A DNA stretch of 64,000 nucleotides, from positions 186,001-250,000 of the forward strand of contig JBKBHI010000007.1 in NCBI GenBank assembly GCA_046297835.1. Reading direction: 5' to 3'. Positions 36,139 through 44,944 of this stretch are shown one piece after another. The notes beneath the pieces were generated by a model. The model saw nothing but the letters and a program-made list of their open reading frames with translations, was not told the DNA's origin and made no database searches. Both the position numbers and the translations under genes were made by a program. This DNA comes from CAMAVH01 sp046297835 (GTDB lineage: Bacteria > Pseudomonadota > Alphaproteobacteria > SMXQ01). Position 1 is the first letter of the stretch. The number at the start of each line of letters is the position of its first letter.

Positions 36139-37677
36139 ATGGAGAAGAAGAACGTGACCCAATCCCTGTCTCTCGCGTCGCGCCCGTCGCAGCCGAAATC
36201 TTCCCGCCTGCGCGGCGCCCTCGCCGCTTTGCTCGTCTTCAGCTTCACGCTGCCCGCCGCCGACATGGCGCTCGCCCAGCGCGTGCCGGAAGGCTTCGCC
36301 GATCTCGCCGAGCGGCTCCTGCCGGCGGTGGTCAACATCTCGACCACCCAGGCGGCGCGCGAGCAGCAGCGCGGCCCGCAGCCGCGCGGCCCGGAAATCC
36401 CGCAATTCCCGCCGGGCTCGCCGTTCGAGGAGTTCTTCCGCGACTTCTTCGACCGCAACCGGCCCGACTCGCAGCAGCGCCCGCAGCAGGAGCGCCGCGC
36501 CACGTCGCTCGGTTCGGGCTTCATCGTCGATCCCTCGGGCTACGTGGTCACCAACAACCACGTCATCGAGGACGCCGACGAGATCACCGTCATCCTGCAC
36601 GACGACACCAACCTGAAGGCCAAGCTGATCGGCCGCGACAAGAACACCGATCTGGCGCTGCTCAAGGTCGAGACCAGCAAGCCGCTGCCCGCCGTGAAGT
36701 TCGGCGATTCGGACCGCGCCCGCGTCGGCGACTGGGTCGTGGCCATCGGCAACCCGTTTGGCCTCGGCGGCACGGTGACGTCCGGCATCATTTCGGCGCG
36801 CGCGCGCGACATCCAGTCGGGCCCGTACGACGACTACATCCAGACCGACGCCTCGATCAACCGCGGCAACTCGGGCGGCCCGATGTTCAACCTGGCCGGC
36901 GAGGTCATCGGCATCAACACGGCGATCTTCTCGCCGTCGGGCGGCAGCGTCGGCATCGGCTTCGCCATCCCGTCGGCCCTCGCCAAGCCGGTCGTCGAGC
37001 AGCTCAAGGAAAGCGGCCGCGTGCGCCGCGGCTGGCTCGGGGTGCGCATCCAGCAGGTGACGGACGAGATCGCCGAGAGCCTCGGGCTCAACCGCGCGCG
37101 CGGCGCGCTGGTCGCCGGTGTGACCGACGGCGGCCCGGCCGAGAAGGGCGGCCTGGAGTCGGGCGACGTGGTGCTCAAGTTCGACAACAAGGACGTCACC
37201 GAGATGCGCCGTCTGCCGCGCATCGTCGCCGAGACGCCGGTCGATAAGGAAGTGCCCGTCACCATCTGGCGCAAGGGCAAGGAGCAGAACATCCGCGTCA
37301 AGGTCGGCGAGCTGAAAGAGGAGCAGACCGCGTCGGCGACGCCGTCCACCGGCGAGAGCCAGCGCAACGCGCCGTCGAGCGCGGTCAGCGTGCTCGGCAT
37401 GGGCCTGTCCGACGTCACCGGCCGCCTGCGCGAGCAGTTCCGCCTGCCGAACGAGGCCAAGGGCGTCGTCGTCGTCGACGTGCAGGGCAACAGCCCGGCC
37501 GGCGAGAAGGGCATCCGCGCCGGCGACCTCGTGCTCGAAGTGGCGCAGGACAAAGTCGACAGCGCGAACGACGTCAAATCGCGCATCGACAAGGCGCGCG
37601 CCGCCAAGCGCAAGTCGATCCTACTGCTGGTCGAGCGCCAGGGCGACCAGCGCTTCGTCGTGCTGCCGCTCGGCTAA
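36139..37677 (+). CDS. DegP/DegQ-type periplasmic serine protease (Do family)
   Basis: Periplasmic HtrA protease/chaperone for misfolded envelope proteins. The 512-residue protein has a signal peptide (about 23-47, ending near MALAQ) and a trypsin-like domain. The triad is His141 (TNNHV), Asp171 (NTDLALLKV) and Ser245 (RGNSGGP). Two PDZ domains follow at roughly 285-365 and 405-495. A strong terminator follows the stop. It lies in the conserved hflK-hflC-degP order and is separated from hflC by 268 bases that include a palindrome. Confidence 0.94.
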   Translation: MEKKNVTQSLSLASRPSQPKSSRLRGALAALLVFSFTLPAADMALAQRVPEGFADLAERLLPAVVNISTTQAAREQQRGPQPRGPEIPQFPPGSPFEEFFRDFFDRNRPDSQQRPQQERRATSLGSGFIVDPSGYVVTNNHVIEDADEITVILHDDTNLKAKLIGRDKNTDLALLKVETSKPLPAVKFGDSDRARVGDWVVAIGNPFGLGGTVTSGIISARARDIQSGPYDDYIQTDASINRGNSGGPMFNLAGEVIGINTAIFSPSGGSVGIGFAIPSALAKPVVEQLKESGRVRRGWLGVRIQQVTDEIAESLGLNRARGALVAGVTDGGPAEKGGLESGDVVLKFDNKDVTEMRRLPRIVAETPVDKEVPVTIWRKGKEQNIRVKVGELKEEQTASATPSTGESQRNAPSSAVSVLGMGLSDVTGRLREQFRLPNEAKGVVVVDVQGNSPAGEKGIRAGDLVLEVAQDKVDSANDVKSRIDKARAAKRKSILLLVERQGDQRFVVLPLG

Positions 37678-37702
37678 GCCGAACGCACCCGCAGAAACAC
37701 AA

Positions 37703-37734
37703 ACGGCGCTGGAGAAATCCAGCGCCGTTTTTTT
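37703..37734 (+). terminator. Rho-independent terminator of degP
   Basis: ACGGCGCTGGA pairs with TCCAGCGCCGT across a short A-rich loop, followed directly by six to seven T. It lies 26 bases after the degP stop, between convergent degP and serB. Confidence 0.9.
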
Positions 37735-37752
37735 ATCCGGGCGAGCGGCCGT

Positions 37753-38679
37753 TCAGTCCGGCACGTAGTCTTCCGTGCCGATGAATTCGTCCTGACGATA
37801 GCCCTGCAAGTAGAGCAAGGCGGTCAGGTCGCCGTGGTTGACGCGGATTTTCGCGGCGGCGGCGACGCTCGGCTTGGCGCGATAGGCGACGCCGAGGCCG
37901 GCGGCTTGCAGCATCGGCAGATCGTTCGCGCCGTCGCCGACCGCCATGCTCTGCGCCAGATCGAGGCTGGCCTGGCCGGCGAGGGCCTTGAGCGCTTCGA
38001 GCTTGGCGTTGCGGTCGAGGATCGGCTCGCGCACGGTGCCGAGCAGCGCGCGGCCGTCGGTGTCGAGCTCGTTGGCCTGCTCGTAATCGAAGCCGAGCAT
38101 GGTGCGGATGTTGCGCGTGAAGAAGCCGAAGCCGCCGGACACCAGCGCGCAGAACGCGCCGTTGGCGCGCATGGTGGCGACCAGCGGGCGCGCGCCGGGC
38201 ATGATCTCGACGCGCAGCATCGCCTCGTTCAGCACGGTCGCCGGCAGGCCCTTGAGCAAGGCGACGCGCTCGCGCACGGCGTCGGCGAAATCCAGCTCGC
38301 CGTTCATGGCGCGCGCCGTGATGTCGGCGACCTTGTCCTTCATGCCGACGTAATCGGCCAGTTCGTCGAGCATCTCGTTGCGGATGATCGTCGATTCCAT
38401 GTCGGCGACGAGCAGGCCCTTGCGCCGGCCGTCGAGCGGCAGTTCGTTGACGTCGACCGGCATCCCTTCGAGACGCTGGCGCACGGCGGCGTGCGCGTCG
38501 TTGGCCCGCAGCTGCGTCTGCGTATCGAAGACGATCTCGGCGGCGAGGCCGGGCGCGAGCCAGGCGACCGGCTTGGGCGCGGCGCCGCGCTCGTGAAGGA
38601 CGGCGCGCGCGATCTCGGCGATCTCGGGGGCGAGCGCGGGCTTTTCGGGATTGCCGATCAGGCTGATGACATGTTCCAT
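37753..38679 (-). CDS. serB: Phosphoserine phosphatase
   Basis: Last enzyme of serine biosynthesis, a HAD-superfamily phosphatase. The ATG at 38679 gives 308 residues: an N-terminal ACT-like portion (1-85) and the HAD core (86-300). The nucleophile motif reads DMEST at residues 93-97 instead of the usual DxDxT, so the second acid is Glu. Motif II VSGGF, the Lys region RNAKLEALKAL and motif III VGDGANDLPML are normal. It diverges from miaA with a short shared promoter gap of 58 bases. Confidence 0.93.
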   Translation of the reverse strand: MEHVISLIGNPEKPALAPEIAEIARAVLHERGAAPKPVAWLAPGLAAEIVFDTQTQLRANDAHAAVRQRLEGMPVDVNELPLDGRRKGLLVADMESTIIRNEMLDELADYVGMKDKVADITARAMNGELDFADAVRERVALLKGLPATVLNEAMLRVEIMPGARPLVATMRANGAFCALVSGGFGFFTRNIRTMLGFDYEQANELDTDGRALLGTVREPILDRNAKLEALKALAGQASLDLAQSMAVGDGANDLPMLQAAGLGVAYRAKPSVAAAAKIRVNHGDLTALLYLQGYRQDEFIGTEDYVPD

Positions 38680-38737
38680 GGGCGCGCATATTGGTTGCGG
38701 CGCTGGCCGAAGGCAACCGTCGAACGCGGCGAACGGA

Positions 38738-39712
38738 ATGAATGGGGTTTTGACAGATTGCCTGCTGGTTATCGGCGGCCCGACGGCCTCGGGCAAGTCG
38801 GCGCTGGCGCTGGCGCTGGCCGAGCGGGCGAACGGCGCGGTGATCAACGCCGACAGCATGCAGGTCTACCGCGAACTGCCGACGCTGACCGCGCAGCCCG
38901 ACGCGGCGGCCCAGGCGCGCGCGCCGCATCTGCTCTATGGCGTCCTCGGGCTGGAGGAGACCTGTTCGGCCGGCCGCTGGCTCGACATGGCCAAAGCGGC
39001 GATCGCCGAAGCGCGCGCCGCCGGCCGCCTGCCGATCGTCGTCGGCGGCAGCGGGCTCTATCTGCGCGCGCTCATGGGCGGTTTGAACGAGATTCCCCCA
39101 GTGCCGGAGGCGACGCGCGCCGCGATCCGGGCGCGGCTGGCGGCAATCGGCCCGCCGGCCTTCCATGCCGAACTGGCGGCGCGCGATCCCGAAATGGCGG
39201 CGCGGCTGCGCCCGACCGATCCGCAGCGCCTGGCGCGCGCCGCCGAGGTGCTGGCCGCCACCGGCCGCTCGCTCGCCGATTGGCAGCGCGATGTCGTGCT
39301 GCCGCCGGTGGCGGGGACGCTCCGCGCCGTGCTGGTCGCGCCGCCGCGCGACGCGCTCTATGCCGCTTGCGACGCCCGTTTCGCGGCGATGCTGGCGGCG
39401 GGGGCGCTGGACGAGGCGCGGGCGGTGGCCGCGCGCTTGGCGGCAGCCGGGGCGGCCGGCGCGCCGCTCGATCCCGCCCTGCCGGCGCTAAAAGCCCTGG
39501 GCCTGCGCGAATTGATGGCGCATCTGGCCGGCGAGATCGGTCTGGCGGAGGCGACGGCGGCGGCGCAGATGGCCACCCGGCGCTATGCCAAGCGTCAGAT
39601 GACTTGGTTCAGGGGGCAGTTTCTTTCGGATTTTGTCATTTATGAGAAATTAAATGACCAAAATTTGACTGAATCGGCGAAGAAAATTATAGATTCGCTC
39701 TTGACCCCCTAA
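38738..39712 (+). CDS. miaA: tRNA dimethylallyltransferase
   Basis: Adds the dimethylallyl group to A37 of tRNAs that read UNN codons. The ATG at 38738 gives 324 residues. The P-loop GGPTASGKS is at 13-21, and the INADSMQVYRELPTLTAQP and VVGGSGLYLRAL blocks follow. The C-terminus has RYAKRQMTWFRGQF, then an unusually A/T-rich tail of about 25 codons (DFVIYEKLNDQNLTESAKK) that is compositionally unlike the rest. It is upstream of the ilv genes in the conserved order. Confidence 0.93.
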   Translation: MNGVLTDCLLVIGGPTASGKSALALALAERANGAVINADSMQVYRELPTLTAQPDAAAQARAPHLLYGVLGLEETCSAGRWLDMAKAAIAEARAAGRLPIVVGGSGLYLRALMGGLNEIPPVPEATRAAIRARLAAIGPPAFHAELAARDPEMAARLRPTDPQRLARAAEVLAATGRSLADWQRDVVLPPVAGTLRAVLVAPPRDALYAACDARFAAMLAAGALDEARAVAARLAAAGAAGAPLDPALPALKALGLRELMAHLAGEIGLAEATAAAQMATRRYAKRQMTWFRGQFLSDFVIYEKLNDQNLTESAKKIIDSLLTP

Positions 39713-39740
39713 AGCGAAGCCCCTAGTTTACGCCTCCTTC

Positions 39741-39798
39741 GCCGCCCTTTTGTGCGTTGCAGCACGTTCCAAGATCGGACGGGCGGCGTCGTTTTTTT
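39741..39798 (+). terminator. Possible terminator or attenuator between miaA and ilvI
   Basis: GCCGCCC (39741-39747) can pair with GGGCGGC (39781-39787), enclosing an inner hairpin GTGC/GCAC (39752-39765). GTCG and seven T follow (39792-39798). It could simply end miaA. It could also act as an attenuator for ilvI, but I found no leader peptide rich in Val, Leu or Ile. Confidence 0.35.
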
Positions 39799-39841
39799 CT
39801 GTCTTTCCGGGCCTGCCGGCCCCGTAGCGAGCGATGTGGTG

Positions 39842-41608
39842 ATGGTCATGAAGAACGCGCAGATGAGCGGAGCGGAAATCCTCCTGAAAGCCCTGACCGA
39901 CCAGGGCGTCGAGGTCGTCTTCGGCTATCCCGGCGGCGCGGTTCTGCCGATCTACGACGCGTTGTTCCAGCAGAAGGCGATTCGCCACGTCCTGGTGCGT
40001 CAGGAAGGCGGCGCGGTCCATGCCGCCGAGGGCTACGCGCGCTCGACCGGCAAGGTCGGCGTCGTGCTGGTGACGTCCGGCCCGGGCGCGACCAACGCCG
40101 TGACCGGCCTGACCGACGCGCTGATGGACAGCATCCCGGTGATCTGCCTGACCGGCCAGGTGCCGACTCATCTGATCGGCAACGACGCCTTTCAGGAAGC
40201 CGACACGACCGGCATCACGCGCCCCTGCACCAAGCACAATTATCTGGTGAAGGACGTCAACGACCTGTCGCGCGTGGTGCACGAGGCGTTCTACGTCGCG
40301 ACCAACGGCCGCCCCGGCCCGGTGGTGATCGACCTGCCGAAAGACGTGCTGCAGACCAAGGGCGCTTATAAAGCCGACACGGCGGCGGAGCATCGCAGCT
40401 ACAAGCCGCAGGTGCGCGGCGAGGCCGACGCCATCGCCAAGGCGGTCGAGTTGATCGCGGGCGCCAAGCGGCCGATCTTCTACACCGGCGGCGGCGTGAT
40501 CAATTCGGGCAACGCGGCGTCCAAGCTGCTGATCGAGTTCGTCAAGCTGACCGGCTATCCGATCACCAACACGCTGATGGGCCTCGGCGCCTATCCGGGG
40601 TCCGATCCGCAGTTCGTCGGCATGCTCGGCATGCACGGGACGTATGAGGCGAATCTCGCCATGTACAACTGCGACGTGATGATCAACGTCGGCGCGCGTT
40701 TCGACGACCGCGTGACCGGCAAGATCGCCGAGTTCTCGCCCAAGTCGAAGAAGATCCACATCGACATCGACCCCAGCTCGATCAACAAAAACGTGCTGGT
40801 CGACCTGCCGATCGTCGGCGACGTCGCCACCGTGCTGCGCCAATTGATCAAGCGCTGGAAGGACGGCGGCCACAAGGCCGACAAGAGGGCGCTTGCCCAG
40901 TGGTGGAAGCAGATCGAGGCGTGGCGCGCGCGCGACTGCCTGGCCTACGAGCAGTCCAAGACGATCATCAAGCCGCAATACGCTTTGCAGCGCCTGCAAG
41001 AGCTGACCAAGAACCGCGACACCTACATCACCACGGAAGTGGGCCAGCACCAGATGTGGGCGGCGCAGTTCCTCAAGTTCGAGAGCCCGCGCCATTGGAT
41101 GACCTCGGGCGGCCTCGGCACCATGGGCTACGGCCTGCCGGCCGCCATCGGCGCGCAGATCGCGCATCCGAAGGCGCTGGTGGTCGACGTCGCCGGCGAA
41201 GCCTCGATCATGATGAACATCCAGGAGCTCTCCACGGCGCGCCAATATCGCCTGCCGGTCAAGATATTCATCCTCAACAACCAGTACATGGGCATGGTGC
41301 GCCAGTGGCAGGAGCTGCTGCACGGCAGCCGCTATTCGGAAAGCTACATGGAGAGCCTGCCGGACTTCGTGAAGCTGGCCGAATCCTTCGGCGGCGTCGG
41401 CCTGCGCGCCCACAAGCCCGAGGAATTGGACGACGTGATCAAGGAGATGATCGCGACCGACAATTTCGTCATCGCCGACATCATGGTCGATCAGACCGAG
41501 AACTGCTTCCCGATGATCCCGTCGGGCGCGGCCCATTACGACATGCTGCTCGGCCCTGCCGACAAGGCCGCCCGTCCGGTGTCGGAAGAAGGCATGGTTC
41601 TCGTCTAG
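39842..41608 (+). CDS. ilvI: Acetolactate synthase large (catalytic) subunit
   Basis: ThDP- and FAD-dependent enzyme that condenses pyruvate with pyruvate or 2-ketobutyrate, the first shared step of Val, Leu and Ile synthesis. The ATG at 39842 gives 588 residues, and ATG 39848 is an alternative. The segment VRQEGGAVHAAEGYA contains the catalytic Glu. The ThDP metal motif reads AGEAS...NN rather than GDAS, with Glu in place of Asp, which I believe also occurs in related rhizobial enzymes. The small subunit ilvH follows 83 bases downstream. Confidence 0.95.
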   Translation: MVMKNAQMSGAEILLKALTDQGVEVVFGYPGGAVLPIYDALFQQKAIRHVLVRQEGGAVHAAEGYARSTGKVGVVLVTSGPGATNAVTGLTDALMDSIPVICLTGQVPTHLIGNDAFQEADTTGITRPCTKHNYLVKDVNDLSRVVHEAFYVATNGRPGPVVIDLPKDVLQTKGAYKADTAAEHRSYKPQVRGEADAIAKAVELIAGAKRPIFYTGGGVINSGNAASKLLIEFVKLTGYPITNTLMGLGAYPGSDPQFVGMLGMHGTYEANLAMYNCDVMINVGARFDDRVTGKIAEFSPKSKKIHIDIDPSSINKNVLVDLPIVGDVATVLRQLIKRWKDGGHKADKRALAQWWKQIEAWRARDCLAYEQSKTIIKPQYALQRLQELTKNRDTYITTEVGQHQMWAAQFLKFESPRHWMTSGGLGTMGYGLPAAIGAQIAHPKALVVDVAGEASIMMNIQELSTARQYRLPVKIFILNNQYMGMVRQWQELLHGSRYSESYMESLPDFVKLAESFGGVGLRAHKPEELDDVIKEMIATDNFVIADIMVDQTENCFPMIPSGAAHYDMLLGPADKAARPVSEEGMVLV

Positions 41609-41691
41609 CCGTCGTCCAGCGTCCGTTTCCCGTCGCAAATTTCCGGCCCGCTCCCAACAAGGGGCAGGCCGCCCATTCGGAGTGAGCTTTC

Positions 41692-42210
41692 GTGGCCGAC
41701 CCCAAAGACAACAACATCGAGAAGCACACCATCGCCGTGCTGGTGGCCAACGAGGCCGGCGTGCTCGCGCGCGTCATCGGCCTGTTCTCCGGCCGTGGCT
41801 ACAACATCGAGAGCCTGACCGTGGCCGAGGTCGACGCCGCCAAGGGCCAGTCGCGCATCACCATCGTCACCTCGGGCACCAAGCAGATCATCGAGCAGAT
41901 CAAGGCGCAGCTGCGCCGCCTGGTGCCGGTGTTCAAGGTCAGCGATCTGACCACCGACGGCCCCGCCGTGGAGCGCGAAATGGCGCTGATCAAGGTGGCC
42001 GCGAGCGGCGACAAGCGCGTCGAATCGCTGCGAATCGCCGACATTTTCCGCGCCGGCGTGGTCGATTCGACGAACAAGTCGTTCGTCTTCGAAATCACCG
42101 GCGCGACCGAAAAGATCAACGCTTTCATCAAGTTGATGGAGCCGCTCGGCCTGACGGACGTGTCGCGGACCGGCGTCGTCGCTATTGCCCGGGGCGAGAA
42201 GCCCCTCTAA
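41692..42210 (+). CDS. ilvH: Acetolactate synthase small (regulatory) subunit
   Basis: Regulatory partner that confers feedback inhibition by valine on the large subunit. The 172-residue protein starts with GTG at 41692. It has an N-terminal ACT domain (TIAVLVANEAGVLARVIGLF at about 13-32, then GRGYNIESLTV) and a C-terminal regulatory domain ending RTGVVAIARGEKPL. It sits between ilvI and ilvC in one likely operon that ends at the terminator after ilvC. Confidence 0.95.
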   Translation: MADPKDNNIEKHTIAVLVANEAGVLARVIGLFSGRGYNIESLTVAEVDAAKGQSRITIVTSGTKQIIEQIKAQLRRLVPVFKVSDLTTDGPAVEREMALIKVAASGDKRVESLRIADIFRAGVVDSTNKSFVFEITGATEKINAFIKLMEPLGLTDVSRTGVVAIARGEKPL

Positions 42211-42271
42211 AACCCGTCCCGCCGGATCCCTTTTCAGGGGCGACGGGCTCTCCAAAACAAGGAATTCCGCT

Positions 42272-43291
42272 ATGCGCGTCTATTACGATCGTGATGCCGA
42301 TGTGAACCTCGTCAAAGGCAAGAAGGTCGCCATCGTCGGCTACGGCAGCCAGGGCCACGCCCACGCCCTCAACCTCAAGGATTCGGGCGTGAAGGACGTC
42401 GTCGTCGCGCTTCGCGCCGGCTCGGCCACCGCCCAGAAGGCGGAAGGCGCCGGCCTCAAGGTCATGACCCCGGCGGAGGCGGCCAAATGGGCCGATATCG
42501 TCATGATCCTGGTGCCCGACGAGCTGCAGGCCCAGCTTTATAAGGACGATCTGCGCGACAACATGAAGAAGGGCGCCGCCCTGGTCTTCGCGCACGGCTT
42601 CAACATCCACTTCCAACTGATCGAGCCGCGCCCGGACATGGACGTGTTCATGATCGCGCCCAAGGGCCCCGGCCACACGGTGCGCGGCGAATACCAGAAG
42701 GGCGGCGGCGTGCCCTGCCTGATCGCCGTCCACCAGGACGCCACCGGCACCGCCCACGACATCGGCCTGTCCTACGCCTCGGCCATCGGCGGCGGCCGCT
42801 CGGGCATCATCGAGACGTCGTTCCGCGAGGAATGCGAGACCGACCTGTTCGGCGAGCAGTCCGTGCTGTGCGGCGGCCTGACCCAGCTGATCCAGGCCGG
42901 CTTCGAGACGCTGGTGGAAGCCGGCTACGCCCCGGAAATGGCCTATTTCGAGTGCCTGCATGAAGTGAAGCTGATCGTCGACCTGATTTACGAAGGCGGC
43001 ATCGCCAACATGCGCTATTCGATCTCGAACACCGCGGAATACGGCGATTACGTCACCGGCCCGCGCCTGATCGACGCCGGCGTGAAGGCGCGCATGAAGG
43101 AAGTGCTCGACGACATCCAGTCGGGCCGCTTCGCCCGCAACTGGGTGCAGGAGAACCAGGCCGGCCAGCCCTATTTCAAGGCCACCCGCCGCAAGAGCTC
43201 CGAGCATCAGATCGAGGAAGTGGGCGCCAAGCTGCGCGCCATGATGCCCTGGATCGCCAAGAACCGCCTGGTCGACAAGACCAAGAACTAA
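42272..43291 (+). CDS. ilvC: Ketol-acid reductoisomerase (class I)
   Basis: NADPH- and Mg-dependent isomeroreductase, the second enzyme of branched-chain amino acid synthesis. The 339-residue length marks the short class I form. The start ATG at 42272 follows AAGGAA. The nucleotide-binding GYGSQGHAHALNL is at about residues 25-37. The knotted C-terminal domain has ETDLFGEQSVLCGG with metal-binding acids, and IANMRYSISNTAEYGD. It is the third gene of ilvI-ilvH-ilvC. Confidence 0.97.
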   Translation: MRVYYDRDADVNLVKGKKVAIVGYGSQGHAHALNLKDSGVKDVVVALRAGSATAQKAEGAGLKVMTPAEAAKWADIVMILVPDELQAQLYKDDLRDNMKKGAALVFAHGFNIHFQLIEPRPDMDVFMIAPKGPGHTVRGEYQKGGGVPCLIAVHQDATGTAHDIGLSYASAIGGGRSGIIETSFREECETDLFGEQSVLCGGLTQLIQAGFETLVEAGYAPEMAYFECLHEVKLIVDLIYEGGIANMRYSISNTAEYGDYVTGPRLIDAGVKARMKEVLDDIQSGRFARNWVQENQAGQPYFKATRRKSSEHQIEEVGAKLRAMMPWIAKNRLVDKTKN

Positions 43292-43330
43292 AGCCTGCCG
43301 GCCCCGTCTGGGGTCGCTGGAGCGAACGAA

Positions 43331-43360
43331 GGCGGGCCGCGCGAGCGTCCCGCCTTTTTT
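43331..43360 (+). terminator. Rho-independent terminator of the ilv operon
   Basis: GGCGGG pairs with CCCGCC across a GC-rich loop and runs into six T. It lies 40 bases after the ilvC stop. Confidence 0.85.
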
Positions 43361-43841
43361 CTTGGCCGATTGCGCTCTGGCGCGACCGGATAGGGCGTTA
43401 ACCAGTCGCCGCGGCCAAGTCGGCAAAACTGCGGAAATTCAGGGCATTTTAGGAAAAACGGCGTTGCGAAACGGCTGGGAAAGGCCGTAAAAAGAAAGCG
43501 TTAACCATTTTTTTTAATAATTTCGCCGACGATGAGCCGAAACCGCGATCAGACCGCCTCCGGCTCGACCGAGGGGCGGCGGCAAGTCAGGGGCTGATGG
43601 ATTTTTTTGACGACCGGCGCGGCGAGCTTGCCGGCAACCGGGGAGGCGATTGTTGAGCTTGATGGGGGACCGCGCGCGAGACGGCGCGAACGCGCCGCGC
43701 GGCAATCGCGTCGCTCCATCCGCACGCCATCATTCCGCCCGACAGCGATGAGATGAAATTGCGCGCGCGACGGCGCGCGCGCCGAAGATCACGACGAACA
43801 AGATCGGCGCGGCCGGTCGAGACAGAAGGGACTGAGTAAAT
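43361..43841 (+). other. Long mreB upstream region without a gene
   Basis: About 480 bases between the ilvC terminator and mreB hold no convincing coding frame. The first part is A/T-enriched relative to its surroundings, including a run of eight T near 43508-43516. The second part is GC-rich with CG alternation. It presumably holds the mreB promoter and a long 5' leader, but I see no clear -35/-10 pair or known riboswitch. Confidence 0.5.
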
Positions 43842-44882
43842 ATGTTTTCCGGATTGTTGGGGATGCTCTCGGCCGACATGGCCATCGACCTGGGCACGGC
43901 GAACACGCTGGTCTACGTCAAAGGCCGCGGCATCGTGCTGAACGAGCCCTCGGTCGTCGCCATCGCCAACATCAAGGGCAAGAAGCAGGTCCTCGCCGTC
44001 GGCGACGAAGCGAAGATGATGCTCGGCCGCACGCCCGGCAACATCGAGGCGATCCGCCCCTTGCGCGACGGCGTCATCGCCGACTTCGAGATCGCCGAGG
44101 AGATGATCAAGCACTTCATCCGCAAGGTGCACAACCGCCGCAGCTTCGCTTCGCCGCAGATCATCGTCTGCGTGCCCTCCGGCTCCACCGCCGTCGAGCG
44201 CCGCGCGATTCAGGAATCGGCCGAAGCGGCCGGCGCGCGCCGCGTGTTCCTCATCGAAGAGCCGATGGCCGCCGCGATCGGCGCCGGCCTGCCCGTCACC
44301 GAGCCGACCGGCTCGATGGTCGTCGACATCGGCGGCGGCACCACGGAAGTGGCCGTGCTGTCGCTCGGCGGCATCGTCTATGCGCGCAGCGTGCGCGTCG
44401 GCGGCGACAAGATGGACGAGGCGATCATCGCCTACATCCGTCGCAACCATAACCTGCTGGTCGGCGAAGGCTCCGCCGAGCGCATCAAGAAGGAAATCGG
44501 CTCGGCCTGCCCGCCGCCCGACGGCGAAGGCCGCGTCATGGAGATCAAGGGCCGCGACCTGATGAACGGCGTGCCGAAGGAGCTGATCATCAGCGAGCGC
44601 CAGATCGCCGAGAGCCTGGCGGAGCCGATCAGCGCCATCGTCGAGGCCGTGAAGGTCGCGCTCGAACATACGGCGCCGGAGCTGGCCGCCGACATCGTCG
44701 ACAAGGGCATCGTCATGACCGGCGGCGGCGCGCTGCTCGGCAACCTCGACTACGTGCTGCGCCACGCGACGGGCCTGCCGGTGTCGATCGCCGACGATCC
44801 GCTGTCCTGCGTCGTGCTCGGCACGGGCCGCGCGCTGGAAGAGATGAAGACGCTCAAGCACGTTTTGAGCCAGAGCTACTAA
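43842..44882 (+). CDS. mreB: Rod shape-determining protein MreB
   Basis: Bacterial actin homologue that organises lateral-wall synthesis at the inner membrane. The 346 residues match the family. The phosphate-1 motif AIDLGTANTLVYV is at about 14-26, the phosphate-2 block is VVDIGGGTTEVAVLS, and the C-terminal adenosine motif is GGGALLGNLD. The N-terminal MFSGLLGMLSADM segment is a typical membrane-associated helix. It is first in mreB-mreC-mreD-mrdA-rodA. Confidence 0.97.
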   Translation: MFSGLLGMLSADMAIDLGTANTLVYVKGRGIVLNEPSVVAIANIKGKKQVLAVGDEAKMMLGRTPGNIEAIRPLRDGVIADFEIAEEMIKHFIRKVHNRRSFASPQIIVCVPSGSTAVERRAIQESAEAAGARRVFLIEEPMAAAIGAGLPVTEPTGSMVVDIGGGTTEVAVLSLGGIVYARSVRVGGDKMDEAIIAYIRRNHNLLVGEGSAERIKKEIGSACPPPDGEGRVMEIKGRDLMNGVPKELIISERQIAESLAEPISAIVEAVKVALEHTAPELAADIVDKGIVMTGGGALLGNLDYVLRHATGLPVSIADDPLSCVVLGTGRALEEMKTLKHVLSQSY

Positions 44883-44944
44883 GCGACTTTTAGCGCCGAA
44901 CTTTAACGCCGAACATTTAACGGAAGACGGGCGACCGGACGCCG

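Noticed and set aside
39752..39841. In-frame extension of ilvI upstream to 39752
   Set aside because: It would run through the hairpin and T-run and adds residues without similarity to the family. The ATG at 39842 gives the usual N-terminus.
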